Shown here: positions 15,634-23,591 of the stretch, in pieces
How positions within the stretch are numbered: the stretch's first letter is position 1
Layout: each line of letters begins with the position of its first letter
DNA from: Erythrobacteraceae bacterium CCH12-C2
GTDB lineage: Bacteria; Pseudomonadota; Alphaproteobacteria; Sphingomonadales; Sphingomonadaceae
Direction of reading: 5' to 3'
DNA length: 64,000 nt
NCBI GenBank assembly: GCA_001556995.1
Contig: LSKF01000107.1
Span: forward strand, 1-64,000
The notes under the pieces: model-generated
Database searches by the model: none
What the model was told of the DNA's origin: nothing
What the model saw: the letters and a program-made list of their open reading frames with translations, nothing else
Made by a program: the position numbers and the translations under genes

Positions 15634-16028
15634 GGCTCCGTGCCCTCCTCGCCCGCATCGGCCATGCCATCCTGCGCATCGCACGGGACGGTATCGCCAT
15701 CGACATGATCACTGCCCGTCTCAAGGTAACTGCGCAGCGCAAGGATCACCACAAAGGCCGTCATCCCGAAGGTGATGACGATCGCCGTCAGCACCAGCGC
15801 TTGCGGCACCGGGTCGGTGTATTCGGACACGGCCCCACCTTTAAGAGCATCCCAGATCGGCGGGCGGTTCAGCACCAGCCGTCCGCTGGCGAACAGGAAC
15901 AGGTTGACGGCATAGGAGATCAGCGTGAGCCCCAGTACCACCTGAAAGGTCCGCGCCCGCAGCGCGAGGAAGATCCCGCCCGCCACCAGCACCCCGATCG
16001 CGCTCGCCACGAGGAACTCGTAGGTCAT
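15630..16028 (-). CDS. mnhC: Na+/H+ antiporter subunit C (Mrp)
   Basis: A 132-residue subunit related to NuoK with three helices. The signature region LTLISYAVNLFLFASGRL and the third helix VLTAIVITFGMTAFVVILALR are typical of MrpC. A hydrophilic Asp/Glu-rich tail ends the protein. It overlaps mnhA/B and mnhD by 4 nt each. Confidence 0.93.
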   Translation of the reverse strand: MTYEFLVASAIGVLVAGGIFLALRARTFQVVLGLTLISYAVNLFLFASGRLVLNRPPIWDALKGGAVSEYTDPVPQALVLTAIVITFGMTAFVVILALRSYLETGSDHVDGDTVPCDAQDGMADAGEEGTEP

Positions 16029-18871
16029 GGCGCGCTCTCTTCCTCGCCGCTGTGCGCGGCGTGGGCGCGGGCGGCGCGCTGGGCGATGTGGCTCAACTGC
16101 GCCAGCGCCAATGTCACCGCGCCGAACACGGTCAGGAACACGCCGGTATCGAAGGCCATCGCGCTCGCCAGCTCGAACTTGCCGATCAGCGGAAGTTTGA
16201 AATATTCAAAGGTCGAGGTGAGGAAATTCGCCCCGAACGCCAGCGCGGCCAGTCCCGTCGCCATCGCCACCAGCACGCCCCAGGCGATCATCTGATGCTC
16301 GCCAAAGCGCTTGCGTGCGTCGGACCAGTCGAACCCGGCGGCGAGATATTGGACGAGGAAGGCGATCGCTACCACCAACGCCGCAATGAACCCGCCACCT
16401 GGCTGATTATGCCCGCGCAGGAACAGGTAGATGCCGACGGTCAGCGTGAGCGGCAGGATGATCCGGCTTGCTACCACCAGCATCATCGGGTGACGCTCGG
16501 GCGAATGCGGCATGTCCGCGCGCCACGCCCGCAGCCGTGCGCCTGCCGCCCCGCGCACCGTGGTATCGAGCAGCGCAAAGATGGCGAGGCCCGCGATGCC
16601 AAGCACGATGATCTCGCCCAGCGTATCAAAGGCGCGGAAATCGACGAGGATCACGTTGACAACATTGGTCCCGCCTCCGCCCGATTTGGCGTTGGCGATG
16701 TGATAGGCGGCGATGCTCTCCCCCGGCATACGGGTCAGCATGGCGTAGGAGAGGCCCGCAAACAGCGCGCCGCCGGTCACCGCCAGCGCCCCGTCGCGCC
16801 ATCGCCGCGGTGCGCTCGAAAGCAGCGGCGGGCTCTTGGGCAAAAGGTTGAGCGCGAGCAGAAGCAGCAGGACCGTCACCACTTCTACCGAGATCTGCGT
16901 CAGCGCGAGGTCGGGCGCGGAGAACTGCACGAAGGTGAGGCTGATGATGAGGCCAATGACGCTCAGATAGATCAGCACCCGGAACCGCTGCCGGGAATCA
17001 TTGACCACCGCCGCTGTCGCCACGATCAGCAATGCCCAGGCGATGATCGCTGGGGTGGAGGCGGGCAGGCTCTGGCGGGTGCCGGTGAGCACGCCGCCGC
17101 CCGACATCGCGCCTTCGATCACGAGCGCGATCACCACCACGAAGCTCCCCAGCAGCATCCGCTGGAGCGAGGGTGTGTGGGTGGCGACGATGGCCTTGCG
17201 CACCCAGCGGTCGGCAAAGGCGAGAGTGGCTTCAAACATCCGCTTGGCATCGGGCAGCGACGCACGCTCCCACAGCACCAGCAGCCCCGCATGGCGCCAC
17301 AGCAGCAACACCCCGCCCGCCACGGCGACAAAGCTGAGGATCAGGGCGAGGTTGACCCCGTGCCACAGTGCGAGCTCAACCTCGGGCGGCGCGCTTCCCG
17401 TGACCGCCCCCGTTACCGAACCCACCAGCGGCGCGGCCAGCAGCATCGGGATCAGGCCGAGCAGCACGGCCAGCGCGGTCAACAGGGCAGGGGCAGCCCA
17501 CATGCCGAACCCCGGATCATGCGCCTTCGCGTGCGGCTCCGCCTCGCGCGGCTGGCCGAAGAACAGATGTACCGCGAGCCTGAGCGAATAGCCGACCGAG
17601 AAGGTCGCGCCCACGGTCGCCAGCACCGGCAGCAGCCACGGCACGCCCAGCAGCGCCAGCTTGGGCGTCTGGTACAGCATCAGCTCCTTTGAGATGAACC
17701 CGCCCAGCGGCGGCAACCCCGCCATCGAGGCAGCAGCCAGCGTCGCCACCAGCGCGGTGATCGGCATCACCTTGGCGAGGCCGCCAAGCCTGCGGATGTC
17801 GCGCGTACCGCTTTCGTGCTCGACGATCCCGGCGCTCATGAACAGCGCCGCCTTGAACGCCGCATGGTTGAGGATGTGGAGCACCGCCGCCAGCGCGGCC
17901 GCTTCCATCGAGAAGCCGAGCAGCATCACCAGCATGCCGAGCTGCGAAATGGTCGAATAGGCGAGGATCGCCTTGAGATCGTCCCGGAACAGCGCCACCA
18001 CCGCGCCGAACACCATCGTCACAAGGCCAACGCTGGTGACGATCCCGGTGTAAAGCTCCGTCCCCGCCAGCACCGGCCACAGCCGAGCGAGCAGGAACAC
18101 GCCGGCCTTCACCATCGTCGCCGAGTGGAGATAGGCGCTCACCGGGGTGGGAGCGGCCATCGCGTGGGGAAGCCAGAAGTGGAACGGGAACTGCGCGGAC
18201 TTGGTAAAGCAGCCGAGCAGGATCAGGATCAGCGCGACCGGGTACAGCGATGAGGCGCGCACCACTTCGCCGCGCTCTAGAATGGTAGCGAGGTCAAACG
18301 AGCCCGCGATCAGCCCGAGGAGGACCATGCCTCCGATCAGCGCCAACCCGCCGCCGCCGGTCACCGCCAGCGCCATGCGTGCGCCTTGGCGGGCCTCGGC
18401 TTTGTGCTGCCAGAACCCGATCAGCAAGAAGGAGGCGAGGCTGGTCAGCTCCCAGAACACCAGCAGCAGCAGCACATTGCCCGCGATCACGATCCCCAGC
18501 ATCGCGCCCTGAAACAGCATCAGGCTGGCAAAGAACCGCCCCGTCGCTTCGCCCGCGTAGAGGTAGAAGTGGCCGAAGATCACCACCAACAGCCCGATCC
18601 CGAGGATCAGCCCGGCAAACATCAGCCCGAGGGGATCGACCATCAGCGTGAGATCGAGGCCGAGCGAAGGCACCCAGGCCCAGCTCGCGGAGGGCACCTT
18701 ACCGCCGATGACCGGCCCGGCAAGGCTCGCCAGCAAGGCCAGCCCGAGCGCGCTGGCTGCGCCTGCAATGCCCGAATGCACCGCGCGCGAAGCTTGGCTC
18801 ACCGCCGCGATAGCCAACGCTGCGACAAAGGGTAACGCCACCAGCGTCAAAAGCGTCAATGGAATAGCCAT
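16025..18871 (-). CDS. mnhA: Na+/H+ antiporter subunit A/B fusion (Mrp)
   Basis: A 948-residue membrane protein. The first three quarters are MrpA (NuoL-like), with the proton-channel segments VFWELTSLASFLLIGFW and FPFHFWLPHAMAAPTPVSAYLH (see 18123-18200). It is followed by the MrpA C-terminal domain (VQFSAPDLALTQISVEVVTV). The last 140 residues are an MrpB domain with RIILPLTLTVGIYLFLRGH and the NQPGGGFIA motif. MrpA-MrpB fusion is known in alphaproteobacteria, and no separate mnhB is present, so the fusion completes the antiporter. It heads the mnhA/B-C-D-E-F-G operon. The physiological role in this family is Na+ efflux and pH homeostasis, fitting a marine or brackish organism. Confidence 0.95.
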   Translation of the reverse strand: MAIPLTLLTLVALPFVAALAIAAVSQASRAVHSGIAGAASALGLALLASLAGPVIGGKVPSASWAWVPSLGLDLTLMVDPLGLMFAGLILGIGLLVVIFGHFYLYAGEATGRFFASLMLFQGAMLGIVIAGNVLLLLVFWELTSLASFLLIGFWQHKAEARQGARMALAVTGGGGLALIGGMVLLGLIAGSFDLATILERGEVVRASSLYPVALILILLGCFTKSAQFPFHFWLPHAMAAPTPVSAYLHSATMVKAGVFLLARLWPVLAGTELYTGIVTSVGLVTMVFGAVVALFRDDLKAILAYSTISQLGMLVMLLGFSMEAAALAAVLHILNHAAFKAALFMSAGIVEHESGTRDIRRLGGLAKVMPITALVATLAAASMAGLPPLGGFISKELMLYQTPKLALLGVPWLLPVLATVGATFSVGYSLRLAVHLFFGQPREAEPHAKAHDPGFGMWAAPALLTALAVLLGLIPMLLAAPLVGSVTGAVTGSAPPEVELALWHGVNLALILSFVAVAGGVLLLWRHAGLLVLWERASLPDAKRMFEATLAFADRWVRKAIVATHTPSLQRMLLGSFVVVIALVIEGAMSGGGVLTGTRQSLPASTPAIIAWALLIVATAAVVNDSRQRFRVLIYLSVIGLIISLTFVQFSAPDLALTQISVEVVTVLLLLLALNLLPKSPPLLSSAPRRWRDGALAVTGGALFAGLSYAMLTRMPGESIAAYHIANAKSGGGGTNVVNVILVDFRAFDTLGEIIVLGIAGLAIFALLDTTVRGAAGARLRAWRADMPHSPERHPMMLVVASRIILPLTLTVGIYLFLRGHNQPGGGFIAALVVAIAFLVQYLAAGFDWSDARKRFGEHQMIAWGVLVAMATGLAALAFGANFLTSTFEYFKLPLIGKFELASAMAFDTGVFLTVFGAVTLALAQLSHIAQRAARAHAAHSGEEESAP

Positions 18872-19039
18872 TGGCGGCCCCGGTGGTCCTTCCGTTCAAA
18901 AACTGCCCTTGGCGTTGCGCAATTTGCGCCCTCGCCATAGACGAGGCATTCGCATCAGGACAACCCAATGCATGCAACGCTGTCTGTCCCGTGCCCGTTC
19001 CATGCGCTGTTGCTGAAAGCGCAAGCGGCGCTGACGTGC
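18872..19039. other. Intergenic gap between apt and the mrp operon
   Basis: 168 bp on the 5' side of mnhA/B and the 3' side of apt, both minus strand. It presumably holds the mrp promoter. No clear terminator, repeat or small gene is recognisable. Confidence 0.4.
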
Positions 19040-19591
19040 TCAGTCGCCTTCGAATTCCATCAGCGCGCTGACCTCGATCCCGGCATCGCGCAGTCTTGCC
19101 GCGCCGCCAAGGTCCGGCAGGTCGATCACGAACAGCGCGCGTTCAATCACGGCTCCGGCCTTGCGCAGCAATTCGGCCGAGGCCAGCGCAGTGCCGCCGG
19201 TCGCGATCAGGTCGTCGACGATCACGACCTTCTGCCCCGGCTCAATCGCGCCCGGGTCCATCTCCAGCCGGTCGGTGCCATATTCGAGCGCGTAGTCGAT
19301 ACCGATGGTTTCGATAGGCAGCTTGCCGGGCTTGCGCACGGGGACGAACCCGACGCCAAGCTGCACCGCCACTGCCGCGCCGAAAATGAACCCGCGCGCC
19401 TCCATCCCGGCGACCTTGTGCGCGCCGGCGGCATCGGCCCACCGGGCGAGGTGATGGACGCTCGCCGCCATGCCCTGATGGTGGCCGATCAGCGTGGTGA
19501 TGTCGCGGAACATGATCCCCGGATGCGGGAAATCGGGCACGGTGCGTACAAGCGCTTTGAGCTCTTCGGGAGAGAGATGCGGCGGTGTCAT
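19040..19591 (-). CDS. apt: Adenine phosphoribosyltransferase
   Basis: A 183-residue purine salvage enzyme that makes AMP from adenine and PRPP. The PRPP-binding signature VVIVDDLIATGGTA and the substrate loop GMEARGFIFGAAVA with RKPGKLP are visible, as is the N-terminal DFPHPGIMFRDITTL stretch characteristic of APT. The open frame extends further upstream, but that part crosses the hairpin terminator of the pet operon, so the ATG at 19591 (MTPPHLSPEEL) is chosen, giving the normal family length. It lies downstream of petABC on the same strand but should be transcribed separately because of that terminator. Confidence 0.94.
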   Translation of the reverse strand: MTPPHLSPEELKALVRTVPDFPHPGIMFRDITTLIGHHQGMAASVHHLARWADAAGAHKVAGMEARGFIFGAAVAVQLGVGFVPVRKPGKLPIETIGIDYALEYGTDRLEMDPGAIEPGQKVVIVDDLIATGGTALASAELLRKAGAVIERALFVIDLPDLGGAARLRDAGIEVSALMEFEGD

Positions 19592-19625
19592 GTGATGGTT
19601 AGCCCCTTTCGCCCCCTCAAAGCAG

Positions 19626-19660
19626 AGCGCCCCGCCATCCGCAAGGGATGACGGGGCGCT
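19626..19660 (-). terminator. Terminator hairpin after petABC
   Basis: 15-bp stem with one mismatch: AGCGCCCCGCCATCC (19626-19640) / GGATGACGGGGCGCT (19646-19660), 5-nt loop. It lies 26 bp after the petC stop in the minus direction. The following T-tract is weak (CTGCTTTG), so termination strength is uncertain. Confidence 0.65.
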
Positions 19661-19685
19661 ACCGCATGTCAAATGATGGGAGGGC

Positions 19686-20543
19686 TTAGGCCTTCTTCGG
19701 CTTCATCCCGGCCCAGATCTGCTTGTAGGACAGGAAGGCCAGCGCGGTGGCGAAGACCAGGAAGCCGAGCACGAACCAGCCGGTCTGCTTGCGCTCGATC
19801 AGCGAGGGTTCTGCAGTCCAGGTCAGGAACGCGGCGATGTCTTCAGCCATCTGCGGAATGGTCGATTCGGTGCCGTCGGCATAGGTCACCTGCCCATCGA
19901 TCGCGAGCGGCGGCGCCATCGCAATGTTCACGTTGGGGAAGTGCTTGTTGAAATAGAGGCCCGCAGGGGTCTCGAAGCCAACCTTGGCCGCCTTTTCCGG
20001 ATCAGGCTCGCCATAGCCGGTCAGCAGCGAATAGACGTAGTTCGAGCCATCGTGACGCGCCTTGGTGATCAGCGAAAGATCGGGCGGGATCGCGTTGTTG
20101 TTGGCAGCTGCCGCAGCGATAGCGTTGGGGAACGGCATCGGGAAGCTATCGGTGGGTTCACCCGGACGGGTGGTGGTTTCGCCTGTGGCGGGATCGATAC
20201 CCGGAACGGTCCAGGTAGCCGCTTCCGCGTCAACTTCCGCCTCGGTGTAGCCGAGCTGCTGGAGGTTGCGGAAGGCGACGAACTTCAGGCTGTGGCAGGC
20301 CGAGCAGACTTCCTTGTAGACCTGATAGCCGCGCTGCAGCTGGGCCACATCCCACTTGCCCATCGGACCATCGAACGAGAAGCCGCCTTCAGGCCCCTCA
20401 CCATGCTCGTAGAAGGCATAGGACGGCTGCTTTTCGGGCGCGGGGCCGAAAGCGTAATTATAGGCACCAGGCAGGAGCGACCAGAGCACCAGCACCGCGG
20501 TGATGGCAAGGCCTGCAATGATGCCGCCGAGACGAATAGTCAT
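19686..20543 (-). CDS. petC: Cytochrome c1 (bc1 complex)
   Basis: A 285-residue heme-c subunit of ubiquinol:cytochrome c reductase that passes electrons from the Rieske centre to cytochrome c. The heme-attachment motif CSACH is at about residues 80-84, and the likely axial Met is in NIAMAPPL. The N-terminus is a signal/membrane segment (IIAGLAITAVLVLWSLL). The C-terminus has the membrane anchor (WFVLGFLVFATALAFLSYKQIWAGMKP). It is last in petA-petB-petC. Confidence 0.96.
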   Translation of the reverse strand: MTIRLGGIIAGLAITAVLVLWSLLPGAYNYAFGPAPEKQPSYAFYEHGEGPEGGFSFDGPMGKWDVAQLQRGYQVYKEVCSACHSLKFVAFRNLQQLGYTEAEVDAEAATWTVPGIDPATGETTTRPGEPTDSFPMPFPNAIAAAAANNNAIPPDLSLITKARHDGSNYVYSLLTGYGEPDPEKAAKVGFETPAGLYFNKHFPNVNIAMAPPLAIDGQVTYADGTESTIPQMAEDIAAFLTWTAEPSLIERKQTGWFVLGFLVFATALAFLSYKQIWAGMKPKKA

Positions 20544-20597
20544 GACCGAACTCTTTCTCGTTATCGGGTCAGATTACCAGGGACTGCCCCCGGCCGA

Positions 20598-21959
20598 TTA
20601 CTCGGCCGGTTGCAGCGAACCATCGGGAAGGGTGCCAGCGTCGCCGCCGTCCACCACGCCAGCACGAGGCGCTTCGACCGCCTTGCCCTTGCCAAGCACG
20701 CCCTCGGTAATCGAGAACGGCAGAGGCTTGGGCACTTCGATCTGGCTGATGATCGGCAGAACCACCAGGAAGTGCATGAAGTAATACGCCGTCGCGATCT
20801 GGCTGATGATCACGTACGGCTCTTCCGCCGGGGCACCGCCGCAGATGAACAGCGCGATCATGGTCGGGATCAGACCGAACCAGAAGAACTTGCGGAACAG
20901 CGGGCGGTAGTGGCCCGAACGCACCGGGCTCTTGTCCAGCCAGGGCAGGACGAACCACAGCAGGATTGAGCCGAACATCGCAATCACGCCGAGCAACTTC
21001 GCGGGGATCAGCACGATGCCGGTGAACGGAATGCTGAGGTCACCCGTGAAAGCGCGCAGGATCGCGTAGAACGGCCAGAAGTACCATTCGGGCACGATGT
21101 GTGCCGGGGTCGAGAGCGGGTTGGCTTCGATGTAGTTGTCCGGGTGACCTAGTGCGTTGGGCAGGAAGAACACCATCGCGGTGAACAGGATCAGGAACAC
21201 GCCCAGCCCGAAACCATCCTTCGAGGTGTAGTAGGGGTGGAACGGCACGGTGTCCGATTCCTGCTTCACTTCCACGCCGGTCGGGTTCGACGAGCCGGGG
21301 ATGTGCAGCGCCCAGATGTGCAGGATCACAACGCCCGCGATCACGAAGGGCATCAGGAAGTGCAGCGAGAAGAAGCGGTTGAGCGCGGCGTTGTCGGGCG
21401 CGAAGCCGCCCAGCAGCCACACCTGCAGCGGCTCACCCACAAGCGGGATCGCGCTGAACAGACCAGTGATCACCTGCGCACCCCAGAAGCTCATTTGGCC
21501 CCAGGGAAGCACATAGCCCATGAAGGCGGTCGCCATCATGAGGAGGAAAATCACCACGCCCAGCAGCCAGATCATCTCGCGCGGGGCCTTGTAGGAGGAA
21601 TAGAAGAACCCGCGGAAGATGTGCAGGTAGATCACGATGAAGAAGAAGCTCGCGCCGTTGGCGTGGGCATAGCGCATCATCCAGCCGTAATTGACGTCGC
21701 GCATGATGTGCTCAACCGTCCCGAACGCGACCTGCGCGTTGGCGGCGTAGTGCATCGCCAGGACAACGCCGGTGACAATCTGGATCATCAGACAGAACCC
21801 GGCGAGCACGCCGAAATTCCACATGTAGTTCAGATTGCGCGGCACCGGATAACCAGCCCCGACAGCGTTGTAGACGAGGCGCGGAAGCGGCAGCTTCTCG
21901 TCTAGCCACTTGGTGAAACCGGATTTCGGCTCGTACTGCTTGGCCCAGGCAAAACTCAT
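20598..21959 (-). CDS. petB: Cytochrome b (bc1 complex)
   Basis: A 453-residue integral membrane subunit carrying hemes bL and bH and the Qo/Qi quinone sites. The paired heme-ligand histidines are seen in [20 protein letters not shown] and in [19 protein letters not shown]. The Qo-site PEWYF motif is present ([16 protein letters not shown]). Eight helices fit the length. It is followed by petC after 54 bp and preceded by petA. Confidence 0.97.
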   Translation of the reverse strand: MSFAWAKQYEPKSGFTKWLDEKLPLPRLVYNAVGAGYPVPRNLNYMWNFGVLAGFCLMIQIVTGVVLAMHYAANAQVAFGTVEHIMRDVNYGWMMRYAHANGASFFFIVIYLHIFRGFFYSSYKAPREMIWLLGVVIFLLMMATAFMGYVLPWGQMSFWGAQVITGLFSAIPLVGEPLQVWLLGGFAPDNAALNRFFSLHFLMPFVIAGVVILHIWALHIPGSSNPTGVEVKQESDTVPFHPYYTSKDGFGLGVFLILFTAMVFFLPNALGHPDNYIEANPLSTPAHIVPEWYFWPFYAILRAFTGDLSIPFTGIVLIPAKLLGVIAMFGSILLWFVLPWLDKSPVRSGHYRPLFRKFFWFGLIPTMIALFICGGAPAEEPYVIISQIATAYYFMHFLVVLPIISQIEVPKPLPFSITEGVLGKGKAVEAPRAGVVDGGDAGTLPDGSLQPAE

Positions 21960-22026
21960 GGCGTTCTCTCGAATGATCGATGTTACGGGTTAAGGTCGAT
22001 TATCGTTATGCTTCAGATACGAAAGA

Positions 22027-22605
22027 TCAGCCGACGCGGATGATCGTGTCGGAGGTGAACTCGTAATCCGGAACCACGAGGTTCTTGGGCGCCGGGCCCT
22101 TGCGGACGCGCGCGGCAGTGTCGTAGTGCGAACCGTGGCAGGGGCAGAAATAGCCGCCGAACTCGCCGCGGTTCTCACCTTCGGCCGCGCCCAGCGGGAC
22201 GCAGCCGAGGTGGGTGCAGACGCCCATGGTGATGAGCAGGTCTTCGTGACCAGCCTTCGTGCGCTCGGCCAGGGTCTGCGGATCGCGCAGGCTGCTGACG
22301 TCGACCTTGTTGGCCTCGTCAATCTCGGCCTTGGTGAGACGGCGGACAAACAGCGGCTGCTTGCGGAACACGGCCTTGATCGCCTGTCCTTCGGCAATCG
22401 CGCTCACATCAATGTCGGTGCTGCTCGCGGCCTTGACGTCAGCCGAAGGGCTCATCTGGAGGATCAACGGGTACAGCAGGGATGCTCCGCCGACACCCGC
22501 TGTGCTCAGCGCTGCGATGTGAATCCAGTCGCGACGGCGTACGCCCTCGCCATCCAACATTTCCGAGGCGCCTGCGGGAGTGGTCGCACCGCTCATATCA
22601 GCCAT
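22027..22605 (-). CDS. petA: Ubiquinol-cytochrome c reductase iron-sulfur (Rieske) subunit
   Basis: A 192-residue 2Fe-2S protein that takes the first electron from ubiquinol. The cluster ligands are in CTHLGC and CPCHGSHYD. The N-terminal region has RRRDWIHIAALSTAGVGGAS, a twin-arginine-like membrane anchor. The ATG at 22605 (MADMSGATTPAG), with AGGA upstream, is preferred over the longer frame starting at 22671. First gene of petABC. Confidence 0.95.
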   Translation of the reverse strand: MADMSGATTPAGASEMLDGEGVRRRDWIHIAALSTAGVGGASLLYPLILQMSPSADVKAASSTDIDVSAIAEGQAIKAVFRKQPLFVRRLTKAEIDEANKVDVSSLRDPQTLAERTKAGHEDLLITMGVCTHLGCVPLGAAEGENRGEFGGYFCPCHGSHYDTAARVRKGPAPKNLVVPDYEFTSDTIIRVG

Positions 22606-22837
22606 CGTCAAAAATCCTGCTCGTAATGCCGCGCCGGTGTAACGCCCCGCGCGGCGTGGTGTTCCAGTCACGAAGGCTGGTGCCTCCGGCTTGCTACGTC
22701 AGATTGATCCCTGTCCCAGCCAGGATGCACAAACTCAAGCGCACCTGCCCCGGACTTGGCGGGGGCAATTAACGACAATCAACCCGGATTCCAACCGTGT
22801 TTTGTTCAAGCGCCGTGCGCCTCGGTGCAAGACCCGG

Positions 22838-23587
22838 TCAGGGCAACGCGATCATACTGATCTGACGCCCATAATTCGCCTCACCCGCCTGCGTGGCTCT
22901 TCGATAGGAATGGTAACGCGCGACATGAGAGAATGTATCCCGGCTTGTGTCCGCAATTTTCCTGATCTGCGCGTCATGCAGGCGTGCGGCGATGAATCCC
23001 GGCAGGTCGAAGTGCCAGCGGGCGATTCCCTCGCGTGTCGGTGCGGGGGCAAAGAATGGCTCTGCGGATGCGTCGAAGCGGCCCCGGAAGGCGGCGTCGA
23101 CTTCGTAGCTGGGCTGCGCGATGGTCGGACCGATCACCGCCACAATCGCTTCGCGCCGCGCCCCGAGCTGCTCCATCGCGGCGATGGTGTTATCGAGCAC
23201 GCCGTCGACCGCACCGCGCCACCCGGCGTGGGCTGCGCCGATGACTCCGGCTTCGGCGTCCGCGAACAGGATGGGGCCGCAATCGGCGGTGACAATGCCG
23301 AGCACGATCCCCGGCGTCGCAGTGACCACGGCGTCGGCGACCGGGCGCCCCTCGGCGCTATCCTCCCACGCTGCGTCCACCACCACAACATCGGGCGAAT
23401 GCACCTGATGCGGCGCAGCGAGGCGGCTGCCGGGGCGGATCGCGTCGGCGGCGACGGCCCGCAAGGCGCGCACTTCCGCGGGATCGCCCGGGCCGCCAAA
23501 ACCGAACTGGTGCGCTCCCCCAGCACTGCCGAAGAAGCCGTGCGGCACGCCGTCCAGCATGGCCACGCGTTCGATCTGGAAGTCCAC
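22838..23587 (-). CDS. pgeF: Peptidoglycan editing factor PgeF (YfiH, polyphenol oxidase family)
   Basis: A cytoplasmic or periplasmic hydrolase of about 249 residues; in E. coli, PgeF removes wrongly incorporated L-Ser from UDP-MurNAc peptides. Zn-site motifs HQVHSPDVVVV, VTADCGPI and GAAHAGWRGAV are in order, with DNTIAAMEQLGA and IGPTI following. The open frame can begin at TTG 23602 inside pepN. The GTG at 23587 is preferred because GAGGG lies 7 nt upstream and it just clears the pepN stop. ATG at 23560 is a third option. It sits directly behind pepN. Confidence 0.92.
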   Translation of the reverse strand: MDFQIERVAMLDGVPHGFFGSAGGAHQFGFGGPGDPAEVRALRAVAADAIRPGSRLAAPHQVHSPDVVVVDAAWEDSAEGRPVADAVVTATPGIVLGIVTADCGPILFADAEAGVIGAAHAGWRGAVDGVLDNTIAAMEQLGARREAIVAVIGPTIAQPSYEVDAAFRGRFDASAEPFFAPAPTREGIARWHFDLPGFIAARLHDAQIRKIADTSRDTFSHVARYHSYRRATQAGEANYGRQISMIALP

Positions 23588-23591
23588 CCGC

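Noticed and set aside
16052..17692. Long 546-codon frame on the plus strand opposite mnhA/B
   Set aside because: Gln/His/Arg-rich shadow of the GC-rich antiporter gene; the minus-strand frame has all the family motifs.
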